Notes: generated from the letters alone by a model not told the origin. Positions 28,240 through 37,715 are shown, counted from the stretch's first letter. The stretch: DNA of 64,000 nt from Neoaliturus tenellus (GCA_030545055.2 CM061533.1:25536003-25600002), one strand, 5' to 3'. Numbers and translations: made by a program.

Positions 28240-28873
28240 TGAGTTAGCAAATTTCTATTGTAACTTTGCAGTTTCTTTATTTGTTCAGTAAATTAAATTA
28301 AAGTGTGTAGGCATGCTGCCCCTTATTTAGATACGATCATATATTTCACCTCAACCCCCCTCCCCATACCTTTAGTAAAGCTAGAAACCAACTTATCGAC
28401 TTGAGTCCTAATAATAACAAAACGAAAATTGAAGTTTTGTTAATCATTCGGCAAATGAACATATTTTCAATTATTTTTATTAAAAGAAAACCTGTGTTCT
28501 CTTTACACATATTTATAACGATACTCTATAGCAAAATGATTCAACGTTCTGATAAAATATTGTTGAGTATTTCACTATCCCGCTATGCCAAATTTAACTT
28601 TAAAAATACATTATTATTTTTTTTACTATCAGGTGGATTTTTTTAGGTGTTACCATGTATACTTAGTTATATAATTTGTCCTGTAAATTAATCCTACATA
28701 AATTATATGAATTTACTTAGAGGTCTACACCTTCTTGTAATTAAAATAGTTTGGCATAACTTACTAAGGTATTTTAATTATTTAACATTATATTAGGCTG
28801 TTATGTGACAAAAACCAAGTAGGGATCAAATAAGTTCTCAACATAGTTCTCACCTGGGATAACTAAGTTTGGA
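28240..28873. other. AT-rich intergenic or intronic DNA, no gene seen
   Basis: The short frame at 28401-28646 is hydrophobic through T-rich codons and has no motif. Confidence 0.4.
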
Positions 28874-29085
28874 GATAGGAAAATGGATTAAAAATTTCAA
28901 ATAGATCACTATGTTTGAGTCCAGTTATTCAACAGAGTTCTCGTCCGCCTCCAGGCAGGGCATATCCAGTTGAAGTGTTAATTAGCTTAAAAGCCTCCAT
29001 CGTGCTTCATCTGGGATACAATCTCTTTGAGGCCGATCTGTTTTCATTTTATTAGTAATACATGCAGTAAAGTTTCAACATTATT
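28874..29085 (-). repeat. dispersed repeat, copy 2 (inverted)
   Basis: Reverse-complement partner of 24849-25064, about 3.8 kb away, with substitutions but conserved order. Together they form a widely spaced inverted repeat. Confidence 0.7.
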
Positions 29086-32000
29086 ATTTCTTCTCCTTTA
29101 AGAACTCTTATGTTTAAAACAGTTTTGTTTGTTAATTTATTTAAAAAATATGATTTAAATTAAATTTGGATCTAGGTTCCTCAAATGAGATGTTAACAAA
29201 ATAATCTTAAAAGTGAGAAAATTTAAGTTATTCTTCTATGTCACTGACAGTTATATTATTGAATTTTTAAGGTGTGATAGACTTAATTAACTATTGAACT
29301 TAATTAATATCAAGTTCCAAGAAATATGTGTGAATACAGTTTGGACACAGGTAAATAAAAAATTGTTTTTGGCCCAAAAGCCCCAATAATTTTAGATTAT
29401 GTTGTAAACTGTGCTACAAGAACAAAGGTGAAGATAAGTCTTGACAGATCCAAAAACTAGGGACTTGAAACATAAGTTAGTTGAAATTTGAAAGCAAGTA
29501 TTTTCTCAAGATAGATTCAATATTACGTCGTAATTGTTCCAGTTAGGGGTTGTTTCCTGATCATTTCTGTGTCAGACTGAAATAACCTGATCCGAAGTTA
29601 TATGATGAGGACCTAACTGAACGTGGATAGAGCTCGACGCAAATTGATCAGGACTTAAAAGTTAGAACCTTTAACATGTTCATATTCATTTAGGATATTA
29701 ATTGAGTTCAATGACTTCTGTAATGGGATCATGCACAGTAGAGTTTTTATACAAAAAAGTTTTATAAGAATACTAATTTTTCAAAAACAGTCGATATACC
29801 GTTATAGTAATGACAGCATTATGTTTTTGATGTTAAATATCTTACTAGTTTAGTTTTACCAGACTTATTTATTATTATTTGATTTGAAGCTTGTTTGTTT
29901 AAAAATTCCAATACTAAATTAGGTAATACACATGAATAATTCCATAACATTAAGTCTGTCTAGTGAATTGGTATCTTTCAAAAACCATGACTGATCTAAT
30001 CAGTTCTTTTGTGTTCGTATAAAAATAAAAAACCATGAATATTAAATTTTCAATTTTTAAAATATAAAGATACCCTCTCAAATGACGGAAGTTTGGTGGG
30101 CAGTAAAACAAAATCATTTTAGTAAGAGGGCTATTTAATTATGGCGATTTACACACCTCGTTAACTATTAATATTTTACTATGTTATCTACAACTAGGTG
30201 TTCTTCTAGAAACACTTTGAAAATATACAACGGTAAATTTAAAAGAATAAATATTTGACAGAAACTGGAATTACTGCGGTTTGCTAAAGATGAGCTTTCT
30301 ATTCGATTTCAACGGTCATGTTGTCGGATTTAAAAAGCGTTTAGGCAACAGATGCCCGAGCGGTTGAAGACCCTTTGATAGCGTGTTAATGAGTTTCAAA
30401 CTGTACCCTCGCCGACAAAAAACACATTAAACGTTTGGTACTTATCTCTTCATAATATTTATTTATATAAAGATATTTTTAAACCATTTATTGACAACTT
30501 AAAGGATGCTAAATCACAAAGATACAAATGCAATTGCTGATTCATTTACAACAACGTAATCCTATATACCGTACTTTCTTATGCAACTAGATTGCTGGTT
30601 AAAATAAAATTTTTTTGAGGTTACATAGAACTACAAAAAGTGGTCCATTTAGAGTAAATTTGAAACTTATTTATCTATTTATGTTAATTTATGTAAATAT
30701 ATATTTATTTGCGTTATGATTTCGTATATGTGATAGTATTATTCTTATACACGTTTTTTTTTTTATTGTCTTATTTTTCTCGTTATAAGTAGTTATCAAT
30801 AAAATGAATAAGTAATAAAAATGATGTTATTCTGGGAATATAAAAAATTGTATACTGATTGTATTACATTACAATACACATGTACTTATTATGTAAGTGT
30901 TAAATTTTCCAATAAAAAAATATAGTGTAACAATCTAAATGACGTTTACTTAAATTTCTAGTAGGCCTAATAACTCATTCATATTTCGTGATATTGGAAT
31001 TTAAGCTTTACAGTAATTTAAACACATTAAAGAAACAACGTATACAAATAGATCCCAAAAATACTTGAAAATGTGCGTTTTCCCTCTGGTTGCTCTACTA
31101 CTATTGTTCGAACTTTTCGAAACTTATTTTAACTTTATCGTCTCTAATTAGAACATTTGTCATTTTTATTAGGAACTTTGGCCACTTTAACTTTGTATGA
31201 TGATAATGATTTTTATGACATGATTTTTTAGCACACAGTAGTAAAGAGATATTTTTTATTTCAAGACATTTTAAATAGTCCAGACTCAAAAAATTTATTC
31301 AGATGACACATATTATAAATCAAATTGTGTTTTTATTTGGTTAGTAAACATGTTCAATTCCATATAGTATTTTTTATAAAATTAATAGAACTAAACCGTA
31401 CAATTATTGAACTGTTCCATCGTTTAAATGTCTTAGTTACTTTGACACTTCTGTTAAGGGAAAACAACAGAAACACCGCAAACTGTCCCACTTCAATAAA
31501 AGTCAATCTCTTAGTGACAAACACAATCAAATATCTCTTTGTTCTTCTTGTTGTTTCTATCTTTGCACGCTTACTTTTAACTTTTTTCGTGGTTGTAAAA
31601 TATAATCCCTCAGTATGTAATCCCTACATTATTTTGTAAAGTTTTACTATTAATTTTCATGAATTTTTTTTTAATTTTAATGTACTTTTTGATGATTCAG
31701 TTTTCAATAAAACCAGTTTTGACAAGTTCAAGGCATTTAATTTTATTATTGGATGATAGATTTATATTTCAACTTAATATGTATTTTAAGATTTACGTAA
31801 AATAACTTTTGAAAGATTATTAATGTTGTAACAAGGTAAGAACAAAGAAAATATAATTATTATTGAAAATTTCGTTTATAATTGTAAAAAAAGTATAGAC
31901 TTCTTACATTTTATTATTATTATCAGAGTTGATTAAGATGTTTCAGTAGAATTATCTTTAGCTTAAAACTATTACAAATTAATAATAACTGACTAAGTAA

Positions 32001-32119
32001 TAAAAAGTAACTGCATATGAGGAAAGCTAACGAAAAAGATATAATACTTTGTCTACTAAATGTTTGATGGTTATATAATATTTAATTTTGATTTAAAAGT
32101 ATGTGAAACGAAGGTAATT
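29086..32119. other. AT-rich intergenic DNA up to the Polinton, no gene seen
   Basis: No credible gene. The frame at 31325-31639 has no ATG at its head and its hydrophobic content follows from T-rich codons. Sequence character changes abruptly at 32126. Confidence 0.4.
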
Positions 32120-32125
32120 GTAATA
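32120..32125. other. probable 6-bp target site of Polinton copy A
   Basis: The six bases GTAATA precede the first base of the terminal repeat. Polintons make 6-bp target duplications; the matching copy would lie beyond the window, so this is an expectation and not an observed duplication. Confidence 0.4.
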
Positions 32126-32756
32126 AGTAGTGTGTTTTGGTCACTTTTAAAACCGGCCACGTGCCCACGGAGCCACGTGCCGCGGCAGCTGGCGCCAGCT
32201 GCCATGTCACATAGCTTCCGGTGGGGGTTAGAGGGTATATATGAGATGCTGTAGTTATATTTTATGCCATATAGGTTGGGGTGGAGATGGCGATAGTGTT
32301 GGCGTTAGGGTGAAGTGAATTTGCGCATAAAATTAAAATTAAAAGTTAGTTCAAAATTGAAATTCGTCGGTGTTAACGAAACTCTAACAGTTGAAGAAAA
32401 ATTAAGAGTTAGTTCAAAATTGAAATTCAAACTTATAACTGAGATGCGGAAAATATGTCAAGGTCATCCAGAGTAAGTTTTAAAAAATTCTATCCAACTA
32501 TCACCAGAAATAGTTTTAAGTTGAAGTAGTTGGTGATAGCGGGATAATTGATTCGTGCCATGGGAGAGGTGTTTATCGTTTGAAAGTTGGCGATCGAATG
32601 AGAAGCGCCGCCTAGGGAGAGGGCTTATAAAACGGCAACCTTCCCCCACCACCCCTTCCCCCACTCCTTTAGACCAATAACCGGTCGCCGACTCTATGTG
32701 GTGAAACTGAACTAGACATGGCGGCCGCCATGGATAATTCTAACCTCAAATCTTAG
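32126..32756 (+). repeat. left terminal inverted repeat of copy A (631 bp)
   Basis: It matches 49507-50137 base for base in length with about seven substitutions. Both read in the same direction here because copy B is inverted. It holds two CACGTG sites and a perfect 20-bp palindrome (32184-32203), a TATATAT box near 32237, and a TCAAGGTCA site (32458-32466). It also holds a CTATCACC/GGTGATAG hairpin, a TTATAAAA box near 32625, CCCCCACC boxes and a GGATAATTCTAACCTC motif at its inner edge. Reading leftward, the inner part has the order of an outward promoter followed by a hairpin. Confidence 0.92.
32184..32203. promoter_or_regulatory. 20-bp perfect palindrome in the terminal repeat
   Basis: GGCAGCTGGC followed by its exact reverse complement, with a CAGCTG E-box in each half and a CACGTG E-box ~6 bp to the left. 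It is identical in copy B (49565-49584). It could bind the integrase, a replication initiator or host bHLH factors; the sequence does not say which. Confidence 0.6.
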
Positions 32757-33094
32757 CTCAGCTGAAGAGAATAGAGGAGCATGAAGTAGGAATTGTGGTG
32801 ACAGCGCTTATATGAGGAATAGTAGGGGTAAAATAAAAAAACTTGTTGAACACAGTCGATAGGTGTAACAAGTTCAAAGTTGTTGAATTGTAACATAGAA
32901 TGCAAAATGTTGTAAATAACACTATCATCAACATTAACCTGCGAAGTCTTTGAAGAGTATAATGGGTTAAAACTGTACTTCTTCCTAACTGTATTTAAAT
33001 TAGTTCTACACTTTGAAATTGAAGGTTTAGAAGTACTTCGTAATATGTGTTGTGTTCGCAAAAGCTTTAATTTTAAACATTGTGCAGTCATCAT
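32753..33094 (-). CDS. small leftward accessory protein, unknown function (113 aa)
   Basis: Not recognised. It is the only leftward gene of the left arm and its stop falls on the last bases of the terminal repeat. The product is basic with several Cys and Ser residues and no clear domain. Support for a real gene comes from its context. A TATAAAA box (33183-33189 on the minus strand) lies ~90 bases before the ATG, as for the accessory genes of copy B. The GAGGTTAGAATTA motif seen before the 49035 gene lies further upstream. The corresponding part of copy B is outside the window, so conservation cannot be tested here. Confidence 0.45.
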   Translation of the reverse strand: MMTAQCLKLKLLRTQHILRSTSKPSISKCRTNLNTVRKKYSFNPLYSSKTSQVNVDDSVIYNILHSMLQFNNFELVTPIDCVQQVFLFYPYYSSYKRCHHNSYFMLLYSLQLS

Positions 33095-33182
33095 AACCGA
33101 TATGTTAAGTTCAGAGGTTAAAAGAAAACTGAGATATAAAATGAAGTGTAAAAGAAATTGAAACAGAAAGCCAGAGTATTAA

Positions 33183-33189
33183 TTTTATA
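33183..33189 (-). promoter_or_regulatory. TATA box of the leftward 113-aa gene
   Basis: TATAAAA on the minus strand about 90 bases from the ATG. Upstream on the same strand lies GAGGTTAGAATTATCC (about 33215-33235), the motif also found before the TATA of the 49035 gene. Confidence 0.45.
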
Positions 33190-33478
33190 GGTTAGAATTT
33201 ACAAAGGCTATTCCATGGATAATTCTAACCTCAAACCTAGTAAGTAAAGTAGTCATAACATAAAACTAACGAGAGATGATGACCGAGCGGATGCGAGGCA
33301 ATGAATGTTTGTAGCGCGATAAACTACCCACCTTTATAGAGGCAATAACTCCAGCCAGATGGCGGCAGATGGCAAGCAAATGACTGGTTGACCGACTTTC
33401 ACCTGAGTAGTAAGAGAAGTAGGGTTCTGTGTCTATCCCTACTCCTTGGGGTCAATGACCGACCGGAAAGGTCAATGA

Positions 33479-33511
33479 CCCCCCCCCCCCCTCCCCCCCC
33501 CTCCCCCCCCC
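33479..33511. repeat. poly-C tract (G-rich on minus strand)
   Basis: Thirty-three bases of C broken only by single T residues, followed by GAAAAAATGGAG. On the minus strand these are several long G runs, which could form a quadruplex. A sister tract lies at 34731-34752. Confidence 0.9.
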
Positions 33512-34730
33512 GAAAAAATGGAGCCTCCCCCCCTTCCCCCACTCCTTCCCCCACTCCTCTGGGTCAATGGCCGGTCACCACCTTTCCCTATTCCTTCTAG
33601 GCCAATGACCGGTCACCACCGGTTGTTGACTCTATGTGGTGAAACCAGACTAAACATGGCAGCTGCCATGGATAATTCTAACCTCAAACCTGCTGCGCAT
33701 GCAACGAGTTCTCCGGATCGGAATCAGTCTATGCTATGCGCATGCGCCTAGTCCTGTATTACTCACTTTAGCGCTTTTGCACATGGATAATTCTAACCTC
33801 AAACCTTGGTTTTGTGTTGTTGCGCATGCGCCGCTCCCCACTCCTTTGCCTTCCTTTTACACTGCTGCGAACTGGACTGGATTGAACACTGTACTGGAGT
33901 GAAACAACTTCCCCCACTACTCGAGAATCCGAGGAGCAATACGAGCCTGATCTTAGCGTCAGTCGTCAACAAACTTTCATAGCGAAAGGTTGTTGGCGAC
34001 TCAGCAAGAGGTTTCAAATATATAGTAGGCCTATATATATTTGAACTTCTTCTACTATGTTGCGTTTTTTAATGCAATGTGGTATGTGTGTGTGTGTGTG
34101 TTTAGTTTTAAGTTGTATTTAATTTAAGAAATAATTTGCGCATTGCGATGTTAGTTATAAGTTGGGTTTAGCATTAAGGTGTATTAATTTTAAGAGGTAT
34201 TTAGCATTAAGGTGTATTAATTTTAAGAATAATGATGGTATTTGGTTGTGTTGAATTATTTGGTTTTTTAATAATGATGTGTTGTTAGTTTTAAGTGTTG
34301 GTATTACTAATTAATGTTGTTTTGCCTTACAGCTAGATGTTAGGGGGTAGATTAAATGTAAATTCAGAAGTTCCGTTGAACTTCACTTAGAAGGGGTGGG
34401 ACATCCGCAAATTGCGGACTAGGTTTTTGCATTTTGTTTAGGAATATAATGGGTGGGATTAGCTTGGGTGGGTGTTAGAGTTGCGTGTCTGCATTAGCTG
34501 TTCCAGTTTCCCTTGGAATTCATGGTTACGGTAGACCCGGACCGGACCGTTACGGTAGACCCGGACGGTCCAAACAAAATTGAGTCGATGTCCCTTGCAG
34601 AACGTAACTAGTGGGTTGGGAGTGGGAACCGTTAGGCAAACAGGGTGGTGGGAACAGTATTACTGTTCCCATCACCTTGGATCATTATAAATCTTGAATG
34701 ACCTTGACCCACTTTTGGAAGGGTCAATGA

Positions 34731-34752
34731 CCCCCCCCCCCTCCCCCCCCCC
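34731..34752. repeat. second poly-C tract
   Basis: A run of C with one T, with the same left flank (GGTCAATGA) and right flank (CGAAAAAATGGAG) as the tract at 33479-33511. This indicates duplication of a module and not independent homopolymer growth. Confidence 0.9.
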
Positions 34753-35063
34753 GAAAAAATGGAGTCGATCCCCCCCCCTTCTCCCACTCCTACCCCCACT
34801 CCTTCCCCCACTACTCCGGGTGAACGACCGGTCATGACCTGAAAAATTAAAATGGCTATAACTTGATAACGGATTGACGGATTTGGACAAGCGATACATC
34901 ATTGAAAAGGTCTATGTAAGACAAACATTTTGGTAAAAGAAGAATGTGGTTATCTTATTTTAGTCAAAAGTTATGCGAATTATTTAAAATAAATACCTTC
35001 TCTTTCCCCTTTTCTCCCACCTCCCAGGTCAATAATCAGTCTCGGCCAGCTGCTACCCCTCTC

Positions 35064-35083
35064 ATTTGCATATTGTTATAAAA
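35064..35083 (+). promoter_or_regulatory. octamer-TATA promoter of the 35153 gene
   Basis: ATTTGCAT (35064-35071), five bases, then TATAAAA (35077-35083), 70 bases before the ATG. The ~60 bases in front (GGTCAATAATCAG...CAGCTGCTACCCC) align with the promoter of the 36349 gene, where octamer and TATA have the same five-base spacing. ATTTGCAT is the known POU-domain octamer. Confidence 0.65.
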
Positions 35084-35152
35084 GACGCACCGACTGCGGC
35101 TAACATTTCATTCTGATTCCAGACGTTACGCTGCGAACTTGGAGCCACAACC

Positions 35153-36034
35153 ATGTCATCTCTGCCAACTACAACTTCTACTTCAACTTCTACTTCTACT
35201 TCAACTTCTACTACGGCTGTTACTGCACCTAAGAAAACTCTTCGTCTGAAAAATCCTCCTGACTGGTACAAGAAGCAACTTGGATCCCAACCTTCAACTT
35301 CTGGCACTATTCTTCCGCCTACCAAGACTTCTAAACTTCGAAGCATTTTTTCACCGCCTTCGCCTTCTACTTCGCTTTTAAACGACTCTACACCGCCATC
35401 AACCATCATGCCGCCTCCACAGAAGCCAGCTCCCCGTCCTAATACCCCTTCATTTGAAATTTTGCTTCATCGTCTTAGTACACCTGTCATTCCACTGTCA
35501 CCATTGCCTCCTACCCCACCACTTACTATGCCTGAAGACCACACCTATCATAAAACTAAATCCACTAAGCCTACTCCCAAACCTGCTCCTAAGCCTGCTC
35601 CTTCAGAGCAATTTCAATTATTACAAGAAGAGCGTCGTAGGGCATTTAGCCGTCCCACTACTTGCCCTGAAGTGCTCACCAGGGGAATTAAGAAAGGATC
35701 AGCTTGTGGGAGGAAATGTGTTAAAAACGAAAGTTTTTGCCGTGTACATGTCGTGAAACATCTTTCTGGACCACAACTGACAGAAACCCCCACCGTTGAA
35801 GACGATCCTGAAATAATATCCGTCAGAGGAGAGAGGCTTAAGAAAGGTTTGAAATATTTTTTTCTAAGTGTTGTTGACCACCAACACATTTTAGCAAAAT
35901 GTAACGGCTTAAAATATAAAATTAGAGTTTGTGAGAATTTGTGTAAAGAGAAGAGATTTAACAATTTAGATTCTCAAGACTTTCTCCTCAGGGATAAAAA
36001 GGATCGTATTACAAGGTGGGGGCGTAAACAGTAA
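35153..36034 (+). CDS. Pro/Ser/Thr-rich accessory protein with Cys/His cluster (293 aa)
   Basis: Not recognised as a named family. Residues ~6-20 are a Thr/Ser repeat encoded by an ACTTCT repeat. Residues ~25-155 are Pro-, Ser- and Thr-rich and look disordered, with KPTPKPAPKPAP near 140. A compact region follows (~170-200) with Cys and His residues spaced CPEV...GSACGRKC...SFCRVH, a pattern like the small zinc-binding knuckles of DNA-virus proteins (inference). The C-terminal ~80 residues are basic and may fold. It has its own octamer-TATA promoter, and a 25-bp hairpin follows the stop by 31 bases. It is the first rightward gene of the left arm. A DNA- or RNA-binding regulator is one possibility. 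Confidence 0.7.
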   Translation: MSSLPTTTSTSTSTSTSTSTTAVTAPKKTLRLKNPPDWYKKQLGSQPSTSGTILPPTKTSKLRSIFSPPSPSTSLLNDSTPPSTIMPPPQKPAPRPNTPSFEILLHRLSTPVIPLSPLPPTPPLTMPEDHTYHKTKSTKPTPKPAPKPAPSEQFQLLQEERRRAFSRPTTCPEVLTRGIKKGSACGRKCVKNESFCRVHVVKHLSGPQLTETPTVEDDPEIISVRGERLKKGLKYFFLSVVDHQHILAKCNGLKYKIRVCENLCKEKRFNNLDSQDFLLRDKKDRITRWGRKQ

Positions 36035-36065
36035 ATTCACTTAGTTTTTTCCAAATTGTTGCTTA

Positions 36066-36127
36066 AAAAAATAATGGGGGAGAAACACAATGCGTTACAG
36101 CGTTGTGTTTCTCCCCCATTATTTTTT
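36066..36127. terminator. 25-bp perfect hairpin after the 35153 gene
   Basis: Bases 36066-36090 pair exactly with 36103-36127 around a 12-base loop. The core is GGGGGAGAAACACAA with its complement, and the arms end in A6/T6. It sits 31 bases after the stop and before the next promoter, so it probably marks the end of that transcription unit. Confidence 0.65.
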
Positions 36128-36237
36128 AACACTCTAAGTCTCGTGACCTACTAACCTACTTCCATCCAAGTAGTAAGAAAAGTACTTCCCCCCACTCCTT
36201 TGGGTCGATGACTGGTCACGGTCAGCTCCTACCCCTC

Positions 36238-36257
36238 ATTTGCATACTATTATAAAA
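36238..36257 (+). promoter_or_regulatory. octamer-TATA promoter of the 36349 gene
   Basis: ATTTGCAT (36238-36245), five bases, then TATAAAA (36251-36257), with GGGTCGATGACTGGTCACGG and CAGCTCCTACCCCTC in front. This is the same arrangement as at 35064. The ATG is 92 bases downstream of the TATA. Confidence 0.65.
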
Positions 36258-36348
36258 GCGGAGCGAGCGTTGGTCACCCCTTCATTTTTCTTCTACACGC
36301 CGCTCTTGTCGTTTCGTCTCTGCTGTTTACAATATTTCTTGCTTCAAA

Positions 36349-36738
36349 ATGCCTCCTCATCTGAATGAAAATTTCAATTTTTCCGAAATTTCTGATGTTT
36401 TTGAAGAATCTGAAGACACTTTAAGTAATGACAGTGAAAGTGAAGATGATGAGGACGATGATGATTATACTGTTGAACTTAGTGAAGAACGTAAAGTCAT
36501 AGCAATTGATCCACAATTTCCATTTGATACAATAGAAAAGTTTATGGCTGAAGCTAATAAATGGTTGGACTCAGGATGTTATGTACGAATTGACTCTTTT
36601 ATATTGTATGGTGATAGTCATTCTTTCCTTGTCACACCAAATGACAGAGACCGCATGTTGCAGTGGGCACAATCTATGATGGAGTGCTATGAACAAGGTG
36701 TGGACACTGGCGGCTATTTTCTTGCACAACTAGTGTAA
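36349..36738 (+). CDS. acidic small accessory protein (129 aa)
   Basis: Not recognised. Residues 15-45 are strongly acidic (a run of Glu and Asp with Ser, likely casein-kinase-type sites), like a transactivation or nucleic-acid-mimic tail. The rest looks folded. The segment FDTIEKFMAEANKWLDSGCY resembles short segments of the copy B genes at 52208 and 52569 (T-[IF]-E-[QK]-[LMF]...G-Y), suggesting a family of small paralogues. It has its own octamer-TATA promoter. Confidence 0.7.
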   Translation: MPPHLNENFNFSEISDVFEESEDTLSNDSESEDDEDDDDYTVELSEERKVIAIDPQFPFDTIEKFMAEANKWLDSGCYVRIDSFILYGDSHSFLVTPNDRDRMLQWAQSMMECYEQGVDTGGYFLAQLV

Positions 36739-36814
36739 TAACAAAATTACCCTTCCCCCACCCTACACCCTATCCCTTTCAAATCCTATAAAGAAGGGGG
36801 AAAGGAGTGGGGAT

Positions 36815-36843
36815 TATAAAATGGTGGGGGAATGTGTATAAAT
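36815..36843 (+). promoter_or_regulatory. TATA region of the 36893 gene
   Basis: TATAAAA (36815-36821) and TATAAAT (36837-36843) flank a GGTGGGGG box. The second lies 50 bases before the ATG and is the better placed. Confidence 0.5.
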
Positions 36844-36892
36844 GCAGGTTGTTTGAAGAGACTTTTATTATTGTGGCTTTAGCAGAAACAAC

Positions 36893-37099
36893 ATGGAGTT
36901 TAAATCTTCAGCAAAAATAAGGAACAACATAATAAAGAGAGAAATTCGCAAGAAAGAAAAGATTGAACTTATAAAATTACAACTTATAATTCCTTCCATT
37001 GAAATTGGATGTAGCAAAATGAAGACTTTGGTGAAAACTAACGAATATTTGCTAAAAACAATCGAAGAGTTGAAGAGCAAGAATGGACATTCTACATAG
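36893..37099 (+). CDS. small basic helical accessory protein (68 aa)
   Basis: Not recognised. It is Lys/Glu/Ile-rich with hydrophobic residues at heptad-like spacing in the first third (IRNNIIKREIRKKEK) and again near the end (LLKTIEELKS), so a short coiled coil or helical hairpin is likely. It has a TATA box 50 bases upstream and a long hairpin 57 bases after the stop, like its neighbours. At this length the call rests mainly on the flanking signals. Confidence 0.5.
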   Translation: MEFKSSAKIRNNIIKREIRKKEKIELIKLQLIIPSIEIGCSKMKTLVKTNEYLLKTIEELKSKNGHST

Positions 37100-37155
37100 T
37101 AAAATTTGAACATTTTAATATAAATAAGTAAACCTAAAAAAGTAGATGTAGAATA

Positions 37156-37224
37156 GAGAGCGAGGAATAGATCACTTTGTGGTAATGGACTAACATGCCA
37201 CTTAGTGCTCTATTCCTCGTTCTC
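37156..37224. terminator. 27-bp near-perfect hairpin after the 36893 gene
   Basis: GAGAGCGAGGAATAGA (37156 on) pairs with TCTATTCCTCGTTCTC (to 37224), and the inner CACTT.GTGG with CCACTTAGTG, with about three mismatches over 27 pairs. It follows the stop of the preceding gene by 57 bases. Confidence 0.6.
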
Positions 37225-37632
37225 GCGTTAAATTGGATTACCTTGACCTATTCGTTCGACTGTTAGAATTTGGTTAACACTGTTGAATTTCAGTTTTGAA
37301 CTAACGTTTATTTTTGTTCAACTGTAAGAGTTTTTTTTAATACTGTCGAATTTTAGTTTTGAACTAACTTTTAATTTATGCGAATTTTTAGTTTAACTTT
37401 AGTTAATTTATGCACAAATTTAGTTTAACCAAGTGTCTGTGCTGTAGCCATTTTCACCTAAAAGTAACTACAATTAGTTGGGTGGGGGAAAGTTCGTTAA
37501 AGCTTGAATATAAAGAAGTATATACTAAAACTCCAATGGGAATAAAGAACACGAATGAACAATTAGTTTGTAGAAGGTTAATATTTTTGTTCAAAATGTT
37601 TGATTTCCTTGGATAGTGAAGAAGATGAAATA
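37225..37632. other. non-coding module related to the terminal repeat
   Basis: From 37225 to about 37400 the reverse strand reads GTTAGTTCAAAACTGAAATTC and GGTGTTAAC phrases in the order seen in the terminal repeat and at 50335-50460 of copy B, together with an imperfect TCAAGGT site. This is a diverged copy of the inner terminal repeat. The frame at 37410-37616 has no upstream signals and I do not call it. Confidence 0.45.
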
Positions 37633-37655
37633 GTGGTGGGGGAACCGTTATAAAA
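37633..37655 (+). promoter_or_regulatory. G-box/TATA promoter of the polymerase
   Basis: GTGGTGGGGG (37633-37642) is followed by TATAAAA (37649-37655), 61 bases before the polymerase ATG. The same box, in either orientation, precedes TATA sequences of several accessory genes. Confidence 0.6.
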
Positions 37656-37715
37656 GGAGGAACATGAGAGCCCATTTCATTTCTTGGTGAAATTTCGAAG
37701 AGTAAACATCTCAAC

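Larger units (their letters stand above)
33190..35063. other. left-arm non-coding region with repeated promoter-like modules
   Basis: No gene supported. A module of CCCCCACTCCT, GGTCAATGACCGGTCA and GGATAATTCTAACCTCAAA recurs in whole or in part near 33430-33690, 33783, 34717-34830 and 35020. Two poly-C tracts are each followed by CGAAAAAATGGAG (33511 and 34752). A 33-bp tandem repeat lies at 34168-34228, and a TGACCTTGA site at 34699-34707. Open frames here are proline- or glycine-rich readings of the C/G tracts and are not called. Confidence 0.6.

Noticed and set aside
31325..31639. 104-codon hydrophobic frame, possible membrane receptor fragment
   Set aside because: It starts at TTG, not ATG, and the hydrophobicity follows from T-rich codons. 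There is no conserved receptor signature.
32464..32664. 66-codon leftward frame in both terminal repeats
   Set aside because: Its ATG lies upstream of the only TATA box for that strand, the frame crosses promoter boxes and a hairpin, and the product has no recognisable pattern.
33388..33902. Pro-rich rightward frames before the 35153 gene
   Set aside because: They are caused by the poly-C and CCCCCACTCCT modules. Three frames overlap and none has a promoter.
34632..34902. Gly/Val-rich leftward frames over the second poly-C tract
   Set aside because: They are readings of the G-rich strand of simple repeats (Gly, Val and Glu runs) and overlap each other in two frames.
37410..37616. 68-codon frame before the polymerase
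   Set aside because: No TATA at a fitting distance, no hairpin after it, and it overlaps the degenerate terminal-repeat-like module and the polymerase promoter region.
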